Positions 36,738-45,537 of a stretch of DNA of 64,000 bases are shown piece by piece. The translations under genes and the position numbers were made by a program. Location: contig NZ_PDWM01000005.1 of the NCBI RefSeq assembly GCF_010093225.1, positions 47,121 to 111,120 of the forward strand, given 5' to 3'. The first letter of the stretch is position 1. Each line of letters starts with the position of its first letter. Below the pieces are notes generated by a model, which was given only the letters and a program-made list of their open reading frames with translations, was not told the DNA's origin and did not search any database. Source of the stretch: Pseudoxanthomonas koreensis (lineage in GTDB: Bacteria; Pseudomonadota; Gammaproteobacteria; Xanthomonadales; Xanthomonadaceae).

Positions 36738-39700
36738 TTACTGGCCGAACATGTAACGCACTTCGAAATAGACCGCACGGCCGTACACGCTGTAGTTGAA
36801 GCTGTTGTACGGCGCACCGGTCGTGCCCGGATAGCTGTCGTCCTCGGGAGGCATCTCGTTGGTCAGGTTGGTGACCAGCGCCGACAGTTCCAGGTTGTCG
36901 AGAGCCTGGTAGGTCAGGCTGGCGTTGAAGGTCGTGAAAGCATCCAGCTTCCCGGCACCCGGAGCGTCGAAGCCCGTGCTGCTGATCGAGGCGCGGTAGT
37001 TCGGCGTCTCGCCCATCCAGTTCATGTACAGCGTGGTCGACCAGTCGTTCTTCCGCCAGGTACCAGACAGGGTCGCGCGATCCTGCGGATCGGTGCTGTA
37101 GTACGGATCGTCGAGGTAGTCGTTGGTCGGGTCGCCTTCGTAGATAGTGCGGTCGTGCTTCAGGATCCGCGTGTAGTTGCCGTCGAAGGCGAACGTGCCC
37201 CAGCTGGCCGTATCCAGTACGTAGTTGAAGGTGCCCGTCACCGCCTCCATCTGCCGCTCGGAGACGTTGATCTTCGGGGTGTAGATCTCGGACACGAAGT
37301 TGTTGCTGGCCTGGCGGGTGACCTGCGACAGCGCCTGCACGCAGGTCGGCGAGTTGATGTCGTCGATGCCGGCGCGGCAGCGGTACTCCTGGTACATCAG
37401 GCCGTTGGCGCTCTGCTGGGTGACCTCGTTGTCGATGTCCCAGCTGTAGTAGTCGGCCGTGAACGACAACGAGTTCGTCGGGGCCCACACCAGGCCGACG
37501 TTCCACACGTCCGCGTTGATCGGCTCGAGGTTGACGTTGCCGGACTGGGTGCCGAACACCTGCCTGCTCGAGAGCTGCGACGGGCACTGGTCGATCTGGG
37601 CCGGATCCTGCGGATCGTAGCCGGCCTGGCTGCACAGGTAGTAGTCGGTGACGAAGGTGTAGAAGCCGCTGACGCCCTGGAACTGGTCGGACAGTGTCGG
37701 CGCGCGGAACGCGGTGCCGTACTTGCCGCGGAACATCAGGGACTCGATCGGACGGAACTCCATGCCGATGCTGTAAGTCGACTTGTCGAGCGTGTCGCCG
37801 CCCTCCGGGCTGAACGAGTCGTAGCGACCCGAACCGGTGATGGTCAGCGTGTCGAGCACCGGCATGCGCAGCTCGGCCGTCGCGGCATAACGGTCGCGTT
37901 CGCCACCGCCGGCCACCGATGTGGTGCCCCAGATGGAACCGTCGAAGTAGCGCGGGTCCGGGGTGTAGTCCCACGTCTGCTGACCCCATTCCAGCGCGAC
38001 CGCGAGGCCGGCGTCGCCGCCCGGCAGCGAGAACAGCGTGGAGTTGGTCACCTGGGCGCGGAGCATGGTGTCCGAGGTCTCGGAATTGCTGGTCGCGTAG
38101 CCGGTGAAGCTCTGGAAGTCCTGGCGACCCGAACCGGTGATGGTCAGCGTGTCGAGCACCGGCATGCGCAGCTCGGCCGTCGCGGCATAACGGTCGCGTT
38201 CGCCACCGCCGGCCACCGATGTGGTGCCCCAGATGGAACCGTCGAAGTAGCGCGGGTCCGGGGTGTAGTCCCACGTCTGCTGACCCCATTCCAGCGCGAC
38301 CGCGAGGCCGGCGTCGCCGCCCGGCAGCGAGAACAGCGTGGAGTTGGTCACCTGGGCGCGGAGCATGGTGTCCGAGGTCTCGGAATTGCTGGTCGCGTAG
38401 CCGGTGAAGCTCTGGAAGTCCTGCTGCGTGATCGGCTGGTAGAACGCAGCGTAGTCTGGCGTGAACACCGGGTAGTTGCCGAAGTACGGGTCCCAGCCCT
38501 GTTGCGGACCCAGCACCCTGTTCTGGAAGAAGTCGTTGATCGCGTCGGCCCAGCGGACGAAGCCGCGCTCTTCCAGCTCGTAGCGGGTGTAGGTGCCGCC
38601 GAAGTCGTAGCTCCAGTCGGACTCGCCGAAGTAGCCCTTCACGCCCAGTGCGGTCTGGTAGGCATCGCTGACGTCGAAGGCCATCGAATTGCGGAAGCCC
38701 TCCCGACCCATGTCCTCCGGAGCGAAGGCGCGCTGCAGGTTGATCAGTCCGTCGACGTCCGGATCGTAGAAGTAGCCCCACTTCACGCCGGTGCCCCACC
38801 AGGTGTAGTTGGAGCCGACGTGGTAGCCGACCTTCTCGTGGCTGTACAGCAGGTCGGCGTACAACTGGGTGCTGTCGTTGAAGTCGTAGGTGACGTGGCC
38901 CATGAACTGGGTCGCGTCCTTCTCGTTCATGAGGGTGCGGTAGCCGGGCGTGAAGAACGAGCCGCAGTACTCGCCGAAGCTGGCGCCGGGCCGCACCTGC
39001 TTGTCCACGGTGCCGTCGAACAGGTGGTCGACGTTGGCGCAGTCGGCCGCCTCGGGCGGCAGGCTCACATAGCCGAAATTACCGAGGCCTGCGTTGCCGA
39101 TGTCCTTGTAGCCGTACACCAAGAAGTCGCGGCTGGCGACCGGCGGCGAGGTGCCGTTGGGGTTGAACTGCTTGGTGAGGTCGCGCTGGAAGCCCCAGAT
39201 CGGGCTGCGCGTTTCGTACTGCAGGCCGGCCACGCCGTTGAGGCGGCCGTCGAAGGCGGAGAAGCCGTCGGCGATGCTCACGCGAAGGCTGTTGCCGCCG
39301 CCTTCGGTGTAGGTGCCGCCGCGGATGTTCAGCATCGCGCCGTCCATCTGCTTCTTCAGCTTGATGTTGATGACGCCGGCGATCGCGTCCGAGCCGTACA
39401 GCGAGGACTGGCCGCCCGGCAGGATCTCGATGGATTCGACCAGGTCGATCGGAATGTTGCTGATGTTGTTGAACGTGTCGCTGCCGTTGTAGAGGGCCGG
39501 GTAGTTGGCCATCGGGCGACCGTCGATCAGGTACTTGGTGTAGCCCGGGTCGAGGCCGAACATGCCGATGGTTTCGGCGCCCTGGGTGAACGATGCCGAG
39601 GTCTGCGAGCCCTGGACACCGCCCGTGGACACGGAGGCATGCTGCAGCACGTCGGCGACCGAGGTGAAGCCGCGCGAGCGGATGTCCTCGGCGGAGATGG

Positions 39701-39908
39701 TCATCACCGGCGAGAAGGTCTCCAACTGGGTCTGCGGAATCAGCGAACCGGTCACGACCACCTTGTCGAGGGTCCTGGTGTCGGTGTCGGGTGCTTCCCC
39801 AGTGGCCTCCTGGGCCAGCGCAGGCGCCATCATGGGCAGGGTCAGCGCGGAGAGCAGTGCGATGCTCAAACGGTTGCGTTTGCAACGTGACACGGGGGTA
39901 TTGGTCAT
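36738..39908 (-). CDS. TonB-dependent receptor with internal 100-residue duplication
   Basis: A 1056-residue outer-membrane receptor. A signal peptide (to about ALAQ, residue 32) is followed by a TonB-box-like LDKVVVTGS near 48 and a plug domain with VLQHASVSTGGV and LIDGRPM, then the 22-strand barrel with SSLYGSDAIAGVINIKLKK at its beginning. The C-terminus is VYFEVRYMFGQ. Residues 496-595 are repeated exactly as 596-695 because of a 300-bp perfect tandem duplication; without it the protein would be about 956 residues, the usual size for this subfamily. The frame is kept. An A8 tract lies 21-28 bases upstream of the ATG. Ligand unknown; peptide or carbohydrate are usual for this group. Confidence 0.9.
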   Translation of the reverse strand: MTNTPVSRCKRNRLSIALLSALTLPMMAPALAQEATGEAPDTDTRTLDKVVVTGSLIPQTQLETFSPVMTISAEDIRSRGFTSVADVLQHASVSTGGVQGSQTSASFTQGAETIGMFGLDPGYTKYLIDGRPMANYPALYNGSDTFNNISNIPIDLVESIEILPGGQSSLYGSDAIAGVINIKLKKQMDGAMLNIRGGTYTEGGGNSLRVSIADGFSAFDGRLNGVAGLQYETRSPIWGFQRDLTKQFNPNGTSPPVASRDFLVYGYKDIGNAGLGNFGYVSLPPEAADCANVDHLFDGTVDKQVRPGASFGEYCGSFFTPGYRTLMNEKDATQFMGHVTYDFNDSTQLYADLLYSHEKVGYHVGSNYTWWGTGVKWGYFYDPDVDGLINLQRAFAPEDMGREGFRNSMAFDVSDAYQTALGVKGYFGESDWSYDFGGTYTRYELEERGFVRWADAINDFFQNRVLGPQQGWDPYFGNYPVFTPDYAAFYQPITQQDFQSFTGYATSNSETSDTMLRAQVTNSTLFSLPGGDAGLAVALEWGQQTWDYTPDPRYFDGSIWGTTSVAGGGERDRYAATAELRMPVLDTLTITGSGRQDFQSFTGYATSNSETSDTMLRAQVTNSTLFSLPGGDAGLAVALEWGQQTWDYTPDPRYFDGSIWGTTSVAGGGERDRYAATAELRMPVLDTLTITGSGRYDSFSPEGGDTLDKSTYSIGMEFRPIESLMFRGKYGTAFRAPTLSDQFQGVSGFYTFVTDYYLCSQAGYDPQDPAQIDQCPSQLSSRQVFGTQSGNVNLEPINADVWNVGLVWAPTNSLSFTADYYSWDIDNEVTQQSANGLMYQEYRCRAGIDDINSPTCVQALSQVTRQASNNFVSEIYTPKINVSERQMEAVTGTFNYVLDTASWGTFAFDGNYTRILKHDRTIYEGDPTNDYLDDPYYSTDPQDRATLSGTWRKNDWSTTLYMNWMGETPNYRASISSTGFDAPGAGKLDAFTTFNASLTYQALDNLELSALVTNLTNEMPPEDDSYPGTTGAPYNSFNYSVYGRAVYFEVRYMFGQ
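37824..38423. repeat. Perfect 300-bp tandem duplication inside the receptor gene
   Basis: Bases 37824-38123 and 38124-38423 are identical over all 300 positions, as read line by line. The unit is a whole number of codons (100), so the reading frame stays open. The lack of any substitution means it is very recent, under gene conversion, or an assembly artefact. Confidence 0.97.
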
Positions 39909-40069
39909 GAGGATTCCCTATGGCATTGTTTTTTTTAAGGCGACCCGCCCAAGGGCGAAAGCTGAATAGGACCATGACAGCGGGGTCCTGTCCCGAAGTT
40001 AACACGCTATTAATTCCACGTGCATCCATTTGACACAATGGTCCCGTCGTCAGCTGGCCGTCCAACCGA

Positions 40070-41140
40070 ATGAAATCCGTTTTTGACCCGATTCCCGAAC
40101 TGCAGCGCCTGCCTCTGCCGCAGGGCATGCCGCTGGCTCCCCCCTTGGCGCGCTGGGAGGTGCAGGCCGTGGCGGGCGGGTGCCGGGTGGCCGTGCAACT
40201 TGGTTTTCCTGCCGGGATGGAGCTGGATGGGTGGCTGCGCGAGTCCGTGGCCAGGGTGGTCGGTGCGCACGGCCTGGCCCTGGCCGGTCTTGACGTCAGC
40301 AGCCGGGTCGCGGCGCACGCGGTGCAGCCCGGCCTTTCGCCGGCACCGCGGATCCGCAATGTCATCGCCGTGGGCTCGGGCAAGGGCGGGGTCGGCAAGT
40401 CCACCACCGCCGTGAACCTGGCCCTGGCCCTGCAGCGGCTGGGGGCGAAGGTCGGCGTGCTCGACGCGGACGTCTACGGCCCCAGCGTGCCGGCCATGCT
40501 CGGCCTGTCCGGGCGCCCGGAGAGCCCGGACGACAAGTCGATCGAGCCGATGCGCGCGTTCGGGGTGGAGGCGATGTCGATCGGCCTGCTGGTGGACACC
40601 GACACGCCGATGATCTGGCGCGGGCCAATGGCCACCTCGGCGCTGACCCAGCTGTTCAGCGACACCCGCTGGGGCGACCTGGACTACCTGCTGATCGACC
40701 TGCCGCCGGGCACCGGCGACATCCAGCTGACCCTGGCGCAGAAGATCCCGGTGGCCGGCGCGGTGATCGTGACCACGCCGCAGGAGATCGCCACGCTCGA
40801 TGCGCGCAAGGCACTGAAGATGTTCGAGAAGGTCAACGTGCCGGTGCTGGGCATCGTCGAGAATATGGCGGTGCACGTGTGCAGCAACTGCGGCCATGCC
40901 GAGCACCTGTTCGGCGAGGGCGGGGGGCGGGCGATGGCCGCGCGCTACGGCGTGCCGCTGCTGGGCTCGCTGCCGCTGGACCTGCGCATCCGCGAGCAGG
41001 GCGACGCCGGCATGCCGGTGGTGGCCGCGGCGCCGGATTCGGCGCCGGCGCAGGCCTACCTGGCCGCGGCGCAGGCGATGGCCGCGCAGCTGGCCGCACG
41101 GCCGCGGGCCTCGATCCCGATCGCCTCCAGCCTGGCTTGA
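40070..41140 (+). CDS. mrp: Mrp/ApbC family iron-sulfur carrier ATPase
   Basis: A 356-residue P-loop ATPase that carries and inserts Fe-S clusters. An N-terminal MIP18-like region (about 1-95) precedes the deviant Walker A AVGSGKGGVGKSTTAVNLA near residue 100, DADVYGPSVPAMLG and LIDLPPGTGD. The cluster-binding CxxC is in VCSNCGHAEHLFGEGGG near residue 271. Start ATG follows CCAACCGA without a strong Shine-Dalgarno. In Pseudomonas the order is metG-mrp-dcd; dcd follows here after a palindromic repeat. Confidence 0.94.
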   Translation: MKSVFDPIPELQRLPLPQGMPLAPPLARWEVQAVAGGCRVAVQLGFPAGMELDGWLRESVARVVGAHGLALAGLDVSSRVAAHAVQPGLSPAPRIRNVIAVGSGKGGVGKSTTAVNLALALQRLGAKVGVLDADVYGPSVPAMLGLSGRPESPDDKSIEPMRAFGVEAMSIGLLVDTDTPMIWRGPMATSALTQLFSDTRWGDLDYLLIDLPPGTGDIQLTLAQKIPVAGAVIVTTPQEIATLDARKALKMFEKVNVPVLGIVENMAVHVCSNCGHAEHLFGEGGGRAMAARYGVPLLGSLPLDLRIREQGDAGMPVVAAAPDSAPAQAYLAAAQAMAAQLAARPRASIPIASSLA

Positions 41141-41246
41141 TTCCCTTGTAGGAGCGGGCATGGCCGCGACACGGGCGTCCGGACCATATGGGCCGTCGCC
41201 TGTGCCGACGGCGTCGTGTCGCGGCCATGCCCGCTCCTACAAGGGA
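41141..41246. repeat. Second REP-like inverted repeat (long perfect arms)
   Basis: Arms of about 33 bases match exactly as reverse complements: the left begins TTCCCTTGTAGGAGCGGGCA and runs through TGGCCGCGACACG, the right is the mirror image ending GCTCCTACAAGGGAA. The roughly 40-base spacer contains GGCCGTCGCC. It shares TGTAGGAGC with the main REP family but differs afterwards, so it is a separate GTAG subfamily. It begins at the mrp stop codon and lies upstream of dcd. Confidence 0.88.
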
Positions 41247-41302
41247 AGCGGGCTCGGCTAGAATCGGCGGTTCCCGGGCCGTCGCGCCCCCGGGAACACC
41301 GC

Positions 41303-41878
41303 ATGAGCATCAAGAGCGACCGCTGGATCCGGCGCATGGCCGAGCAGCACGGGATGATCGAGCCGTTCGAGCCGGGGCAGGTCAAGCATGCCGCCGACGG
41401 CAACCGCATCGTCAGCTACGGCACCTCCAGCTACGGCTACGACGTGCGCTGCTCGCGCGAGTTCAAGGTGTTCACCAACATCAACTCCACGATCGTCGAC
41501 CCCAAGCACTTCGACCCGAAGAGCTTCGTCGACATCGAGGCCGACGAGTGCATCATCCCGCCGAACTCGTTCGCACTGGCGCGCACGGTGGAGTTCTTCC
41601 GCATCCCGCGCGACACCCTGGTGGTGTGCCTGGGCAAGAGCACCTACGCGCGCTGCGGGATCATCGTCAACGTGACCCCGCTGGAGCCCGAATGGGAAGG
41701 GCACGTGACCCTGGAGTTCAGCAACACCACGCCGCTGCCGGCGCGGATCTACGCCAACGAGGGCGTGGCGCAGATGCTGTTCTTCCAGTCCGACGCGGAC
41801 GATGTCTGCGAGACCTCGTACAAGGACCGCGGCGGCAAGTACCAGGGCCAGACCGGCGTCACCCTGCCGCGCACCTGA
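41303..41878 (+). CDS. dcd: dCTP deaminase
   Basis: A 191-residue trimeric enzyme converting dCTP to dUTP for thymidylate synthesis. The start [19 protein letters not shown] matches the family. The active-site region is [30 protein letters not shown] (residues about 113-142), with the catalytic glutamate in [13 protein letters not shown], and the C-terminal [12 protein letters not shown] closes over the nucleotide. A TAGAAT box lies about 38 bases upstream. Confidence 0.96.
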   Translation: MSIKSDRWIRRMAEQHGMIEPFEPGQVKHAADGNRIVSYGTSSYGYDVRCSREFKVFTNINSTIVDPKHFDPKSFVDIEADECIIPPNSFALARTVEFFRIPRDTLVVCLGKSTYARCGIIVNVTPLEPEWEGHVTLEFSNTTPLPARIYANEGVAQMLFFQSDADDVCETSYKDRGGKYQGQTGVTLPRT

Positions 41879-41902
41879 GCGCGGCCACCTGGCCCCCCAC
41901 CA

Positions 41903-41956
41903 ACAAAAGGGGACGGAGGCAATTAATCGGGATTAATTGCCTCCGTCCCCTTTTGT
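41903..41956. terminator. Perfect 26-bp palindrome, likely bidirectional terminator
   Basis: ACAAAAGGGGACGGAGGC then AATTAATC, a GG centre, and the exact mirror ending CCCCTTTTGT. The hairpin would be followed by T4 on both strands, so it can end dcd on the plus strand and the small membrane gene on the minus strand, whose stop is 2 bases away. The AAAAGGGGACGGAGG motif also recurs near IS200-like transposases in related genomes (from memory), so it may be a mobile-element relic. Confidence 0.75.
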
Positions 41957-41958
41957 CT

Positions 41959-42123
41959 TCACTTGCGCTTGAGCAGCAGGCCCACGCCGACCGCGACCAG
42001 GATCGCCGGCCACCACGTGGCCAACAGGCTGCCCAGCCCGCTATCGATCCATCCCAGGTTGCGGGCGAGGAGGAGCAGGCCGAGGATGATCAGGATGAGC
42101 GCGGAGACGACGTTGGAGCCCAT
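41959..42123 (-). CDS. Small membrane protein, LiaI/DUF5668-like
   Basis: A 54-residue protein starting MGSNVVSALILIILGLLLL with a first membrane helix (about 5-20), a short loop ARNLGWIDSGLGSLLATWW, then a second helix PAILVAVGVGLLL and a basic end KRK. This two-helix pattern with LGxLW(P)xILI-type spacing resembles the LiaI-LiaF-like/DUF5668 membrane domain. The role is unknown. It ends beside a perfect palindromic terminator. Confidence 0.7.
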   Translation of the reverse strand: MGSNVVSALILIILGLLLLARNLGWIDSGLGSLLATWWPAILVAVGVGLLLKRK

Positions 42124-42154
42124 GGCGTTCGGATTCGTGATTGCGGACGGGCGC

Positions 42155-42565
42155 CTATCCTAGCCGCGAACGCCACGCCGCGGTGAGCGCGGCGAGCGCA
42201 TCGGCTTCGTGGCGCACCGCCGCGCCGCTGCCCCAGACCGGGCCGGGCCAGGCCGCGTCGCCGGCATGGCGGCCGACCAGGTGCACGTGCAGCTGGCGCA
42301 CGATGTTGCCGAGCGCACCGATGTTGAGTTTTTCCACGCCTGCTTCGGCGCGCAGCAGGTGCGAGACCTGGTTGATCTCGGCCAGCAGCAGGCGCTGCTG
42401 GCCGCCGTCCAGCTCGATCCACTCGGTGGCGCCGGATACGCGCGGCACCAGCAGCAGCCAGGGGAAGCGGGTGTCGTCCATCAGCCGCACCTGGGAGAGC
42501 GGGCCGTCGGCGATGAACACGCTGTCGGCGGCCAGGCGCGGATCGAGTTCGAAGGCCCCGCTCAT
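42155..42565 (-). CDS. HIT family protein
   Basis: A 136-residue histidine-triad protein, probably a nucleotide hydrolase or transferase. The triad region is NIVRQLHVHLVGRHAGD near residue 88, and EKLNIGALGN precedes it. The short domain order matches bacterial HIT proteins of the HINT/FHIT-like type. Its ATG overlaps the TGA of the dienelactone hydrolase gene (ATGA), so the two are coupled. Confidence 0.88.
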   Translation of the reverse strand: MSGAFELDPRLAADSVFIADGPLSQVRLMDDTRFPWLLLVPRVSGATEWIELDGGQQRLLLAEINQVSHLLRAEAGVEKLNIGALGNIVRQLHVHLVGRHAGDAAWPGPVWGSGAAVRHEADALAALTAAWRSRLG

Positions 42566-43260
42566 TGCAGGTGCTCCGCGAGGAAGGCCACGCTGCGTTC
42601 GCGCGCCAGCCGTGCGCTGTCCTTGTCGTAGGCCTTCGGGTCGACGTCGCGGTTGAAGGCGTGGCCGGCCGGGTAGGTGAACACCGGCATGGAGGGCAGG
42701 CGCTGCCGGTGGGCCTCGACGGCCTCGGGCGCGATCGAGGAATCGTGTTCGCCGAAGTGGAACATCACCGGCGCCTTCGGTGAGGCCACCCGCGCCGGAT
42801 CGTCGAGGCAGGGCAGGTTGCGCGCGCCGTAGTAGCTGACCGAGGGCAGGCCCAGCTCCAGCGCCGAGAGCATCGCCACGGTGCCGCCCCAGCAGTAGCC
42901 GACCGTGCCCACCGCGGTGTTCGCCTGCAGCGCAGCCAGGTGCGTGCGCAGGCGTGCCGCGGCGGATTCGACGATCGCCAGCGCACGATCCATGCCCAGT
43001 TGCCCGACCAGTTCGCGGCCGCGGGCGAAGCCGGCCTCGTCGTAGCCCAGCTCCACGCCGCGTTCGACCGGGTCGAAGAACGCCGGCGCCAGGACCGCGT
43101 AGCCTTCGGCGGCATAGCCGTCGGCCACCTCGCGGATGTGCGGATTGACGCCGAAGATCTCCTGGACCACGACCAGGCCGGCTTTCGGCGCGCCGGGCGG
43201 GTCGGCCTGCCAGGCGGCGATGCTGCCGGCGGGGGTGTCGAGCTGGATCCACTGGCCCAT
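42562..43260 (-). CDS. Dienelactone hydrolase family protein
   Basis: A 232-residue alpha/beta hydrolase. The nucleophile is cysteine in VGYCWGGTVAML near residue 118, with aspartate in FGEHDSSIAPE near 168 and histidine in PAGHAFNRD near 200, the Cys-Asp-His triad of dienelactone hydrolases. VVVQEIFGVNPHIREVADGYA near residue 30 is also typical. GGGAG lies 8 bases before the chosen ATG; an ATG at 43290 is possible. No aromatic-degradation genes are nearby, so the physiological substrate is open. Confidence 0.88.
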   Translation of the reverse strand: MGQWIQLDTPAGSIAAWQADPPGAPKAGLVVVQEIFGVNPHIREVADGYAAEGYAVLAPAFFDPVERGVELGYDEAGFARGRELVGQLGMDRALAIVESAAARLRTHLAALQANTAVGTVGYCWGGTVAMLSALELGLPSVSYYGARNLPCLDDPARVASPKAPVMFHFGEHDSSIAPEAVEAHRQRLPSMPVFTYPAGHAFNRDVDPKAYDKDSARLARERSVAFLAEHLQ

Positions 43261-43435
43261 GGCCTGCTCCCTGGTTCGGTCGGGCCCCATTATGGGCTCC
43301 GTCTTTGCAGGGCCGGACGTGCCGGCTGCCCCGCCGGCTTGCCGATGGGGGCAGGGCAGCGGGGACGCCCCATCCCATGAAGGCGGCGGCGGGGCGGTGG
43401 TCCGGGGCGGTACAGGCGCGGCCGGTATAATTCCG

Positions 43436-43441
43436 CGCCCC
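43436..43441 (+). promoter_or_regulatory. TATAAT -10 box of rimO
   Basis: TATAAT within CCGGTATAATTCCGCGCC, 46 bases upstream of the rimO ATG. The TATAATTCCG context is the same as at queG (minus strand) and close to that upstream of prmB. Confidence 0.55.
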
Positions 43442-43487
43442 GGCGGTGCCGGGCCCGCCACCCTCCCGGCAGCCAGTCCAACGCCCC

Positions 43488-44858
43488 ATGTCCCTGCAGA
43501 ACCCCAAAGTCGGCTTCGTCAGCCTCGGCTGCCCGAAGGCGCTGGTCGATTCCGAACGCATCCTCACCCAGCTGCGGGTGGAAGGCTACGACCTGGTCCC
43601 CAGCTACGACGACGCCGACGTGGTGGTGGTCAACACCTGCGGCTTCATCGACTCGGCGGTGGCCGAATCGCTGGATGCCATCGGCGAGGCGATGAACGAG
43701 AACGGCAAGGTCATCGTCACCGGCTGCCTGGGCAAGCGCTCGGAACTGATCCGCGAGCAGTACCCGGACGTACTCTCGGTCTCCGGCCCGCAGGACTACG
43801 GCAGCGTGATGGAAGCGGTGCACAAGGCGCTGCCGCCCAGACACGACCCGTTCGTCGACCTGGTGCCGGACTACGGGATCAAGCTGACCCCGCACCACTA
43901 CGCCTACCTGAAGATTTCCGAAGGCTGCAACCATCGCTGCAGCTTCTGCATCATCCCGTCGATGCGCGGCGACCTGGTGTCGCGCCCGGTCGACGAGGTG
44001 CTGCGCGAGGCCGAGCGGCTGGTGAAGGGCGGCGTGCGCGAACTGCTGGTGGTGTCGCAGGACACCTCGGCCTACGGCGTGGACCTGAAGTACGCCGCGC
44101 GCAGCTGGCGCGGCCGCGAGTACCAGACCCGGATGAAGGCGCTGTGTGAGGGCCTGTCCGAGCTCGATGCCTGGACCCGCCTGCATTACGTCTATCCGTA
44201 TCCGCACGTGGACGACGTGGTGCCGCTGATGGCGGAGGGGAAGATCCTTCCGTACCTGGACATCCCGTTCCAGCACGCCAGCCCGCGCGTGCTCAGGCTG
44301 ATGAAGCGTCCCGGCGCGGTCGACAAGACCCTGGAGCGCGTCCAGCGCTGGCGCGCGATGTGCCCTGAGCTGACCCTGCGCTCGACCTTCATCGTCGGCT
44401 TCCCCGGCGAGACCGAGGCCGAGTTCGAGGAGCTGCTCGACTTCCTCGATGAGGCGCAGCTGGACCGCGTCGGCGCCTTCGCCTACTCGCCGGTGGACGG
44501 CGCAGCGGCCAACGCGCTGCCCGATCCGGTGCCGGAAGAGGTGAAGCAGGAGCGCCTGGCGCGTTTCATGGAGCGCCAGGGCGAGATCTCGGCCGCGCGG
44601 CTGGAGGCCAAGGTCGGCAGCGTGCAGCGTTGCCTGGTCGACGTGCTGGACGGCGAGCTGGCGATCGCCCGCTCGATGGCTGACGCGCCAGAGATCGACG
44701 GCGTGGTCCAGATCCAGGACGGCCGCGATGCCGGCCTGCAGGTCGGCGAATTCGTCGACGTGCGGATCATGGGCAGCGACGAGCACGACCTGTACGGCGA
44801 GGTGGAATACGCCGGAACCGCCGGCGACGCCTCGCCGCTGGGCCTGCGCCTGGTCTGA
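43488..44858 (+). CDS. rimO: Ribosomal protein S12 methylthiotransferase RimO
   Basis: A 456-residue radical-SAM enzyme that methylthiolates Asp88 of S12. The N-terminal UPF0004 domain has [20 protein letters not shown] and VTGCLGKRS with its three cluster cysteines. The radical-SAM motif is [17 protein letters not shown] near residue 145, and a TRAM domain occupies about 385-456. The ATG at 43488 begins [17 protein letters not shown], matching family starts. Confidence 0.95.
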   Translation: MSLQNPKVGFVSLGCPKALVDSERILTQLRVEGYDLVPSYDDADVVVVNTCGFIDSAVAESLDAIGEAMNENGKVIVTGCLGKRSELIREQYPDVLSVSGPQDYGSVMEAVHKALPPRHDPFVDLVPDYGIKLTPHHYAYLKISEGCNHRCSFCIIPSMRGDLVSRPVDEVLREAERLVKGGVRELLVVSQDTSAYGVDLKYAARSWRGREYQTRMKALCEGLSELDAWTRLHYVYPYPHVDDVVPLMAEGKILPYLDIPFQHASPRVLRLMKRPGAVDKTLERVQRWRAMCPELTLRSTFIVGFPGETEAEFEELLDFLDEAQLDRVGAFAYSPVDGAAANALPDPVPEEVKQERLARFMERQGEISAARLEAKVGSVQRCLVDVLDGELAIARSMADAPEIDGVVQIQDGRDAGLQVGEFVDVRIMGSDEHDLYGEVEYAGTAGDASPLGLRLV

Positions 44859-44878
44859 CCTCCACGACCGGCGTCCCC

Positions 44879-45013
44879 TGTAGGAGCCCACTTCAGGGGG
44901 CGACCCGATTCCACCGGATTGTGCCGCGTACAACGCGCAGCCGCCGGATCGGTCGCTTTGTACGTGGCTGTGATCCTGGTCCGTCGGGTCGCCCCCTGAA
45001 GTGGGCTCCTACA
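44879..45013. repeat. GTAG-type REP pair (BIME), copy 7, covarying inner stem
   Basis: 135 bp between rimO and greB (convergent). The inner left arm reads GCGTACAACGCG instead of GCGTTCAACGCG, and the right arm reads TTTGTACG instead of GTTGAACG, so the CGTACAA/TTGTACG pairing is preserved by a double change. Confidence 0.92.
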
Positions 45014-45019
45014 GGGGGG

Positions 45020-45529
45020 TCACGAGGGGTCCGGGTACTCGACGGCGACGATGGCGAACCGCGCCGGGCCGCCGGGCAGCTGCGCTTCGACCTCGTCGTC
45101 GATGCGCTTCTTCAGCAGCGCCCGCGCCAGCGGCGAATCGATGCTGATCCAGCCGGCCTGGGCGTCGGTCTCGTCCGGGCCGACGATGCGGTAGCGCGCC
45201 AGCGCGCCGCTGTCCACGCGTTCAAGCTCCACCCAGGCGCCGAAGAACACCGCATCCGGATCCGAGGGCGCCTGCTCGACCACCTTCAGCGCCGGCACCC
45301 GCTTGCCCAGGTAGCGCACGCGCCGGTCGATCTCGCCGAGCTGCTTCTTGCGGTAGGTGTACTCGGCATTCTCCGAGCGGTCGCCTTCGGCGGCGGCCGC
45401 GGCCAGCGCCTTCACCACTTCCGGCCGCTTCACCCGCCACAGCTCGTCGAGCTCGGCCTTGAGCCGGTCGTGGCCGGCGCGGGTGATCAGCGCGGTGCTC
45501 TTCTCGGGTGGCGGACGCCAGCGGGACAT
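45020..45529 (-). CDS. greB: Transcription elongation factor GreB
   Basis: A 169-residue Gre factor that rescues backtracked RNA polymerase. The N-terminal coiled coil carries the acidic tip [26 protein letters not shown] near residues 49-74 (D/E pair that activates cleavage). The C-terminal FKBP-like domain has [15 protein letters not shown] and [13 protein letters not shown]. Length and the YTYRKKQL motif favour GreB over GreA. It starts 8 bases after the stop of the upstream ATPase gene. Confidence 0.93.
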   Translation of the reverse strand: MSRWRPPPEKSTALITRAGHDRLKAELDELWRVKRPEVVKALAAAAAEGDRSENAEYTYRKKQLGEIDRRVRYLGKRVPALKVVEQAPSDPDAVFFGAWVELERVDSGALARYRIVGPDETDAQAGWISIDSPLARALLKKRIDDEVEAQLPGGPARFAIVAVEYPDPS

Positions 45530-45537
45530 GTCGGGTT

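Noticed and set aside
36738..39890. Long plus-strand frame (1060 codons) opposite the TonB-dependent receptor
   Set aside because: Composition is low-complexity V/A/G/R typical of antisense shadows, and the minus strand encodes a clear signal peptide, plug and barrel.
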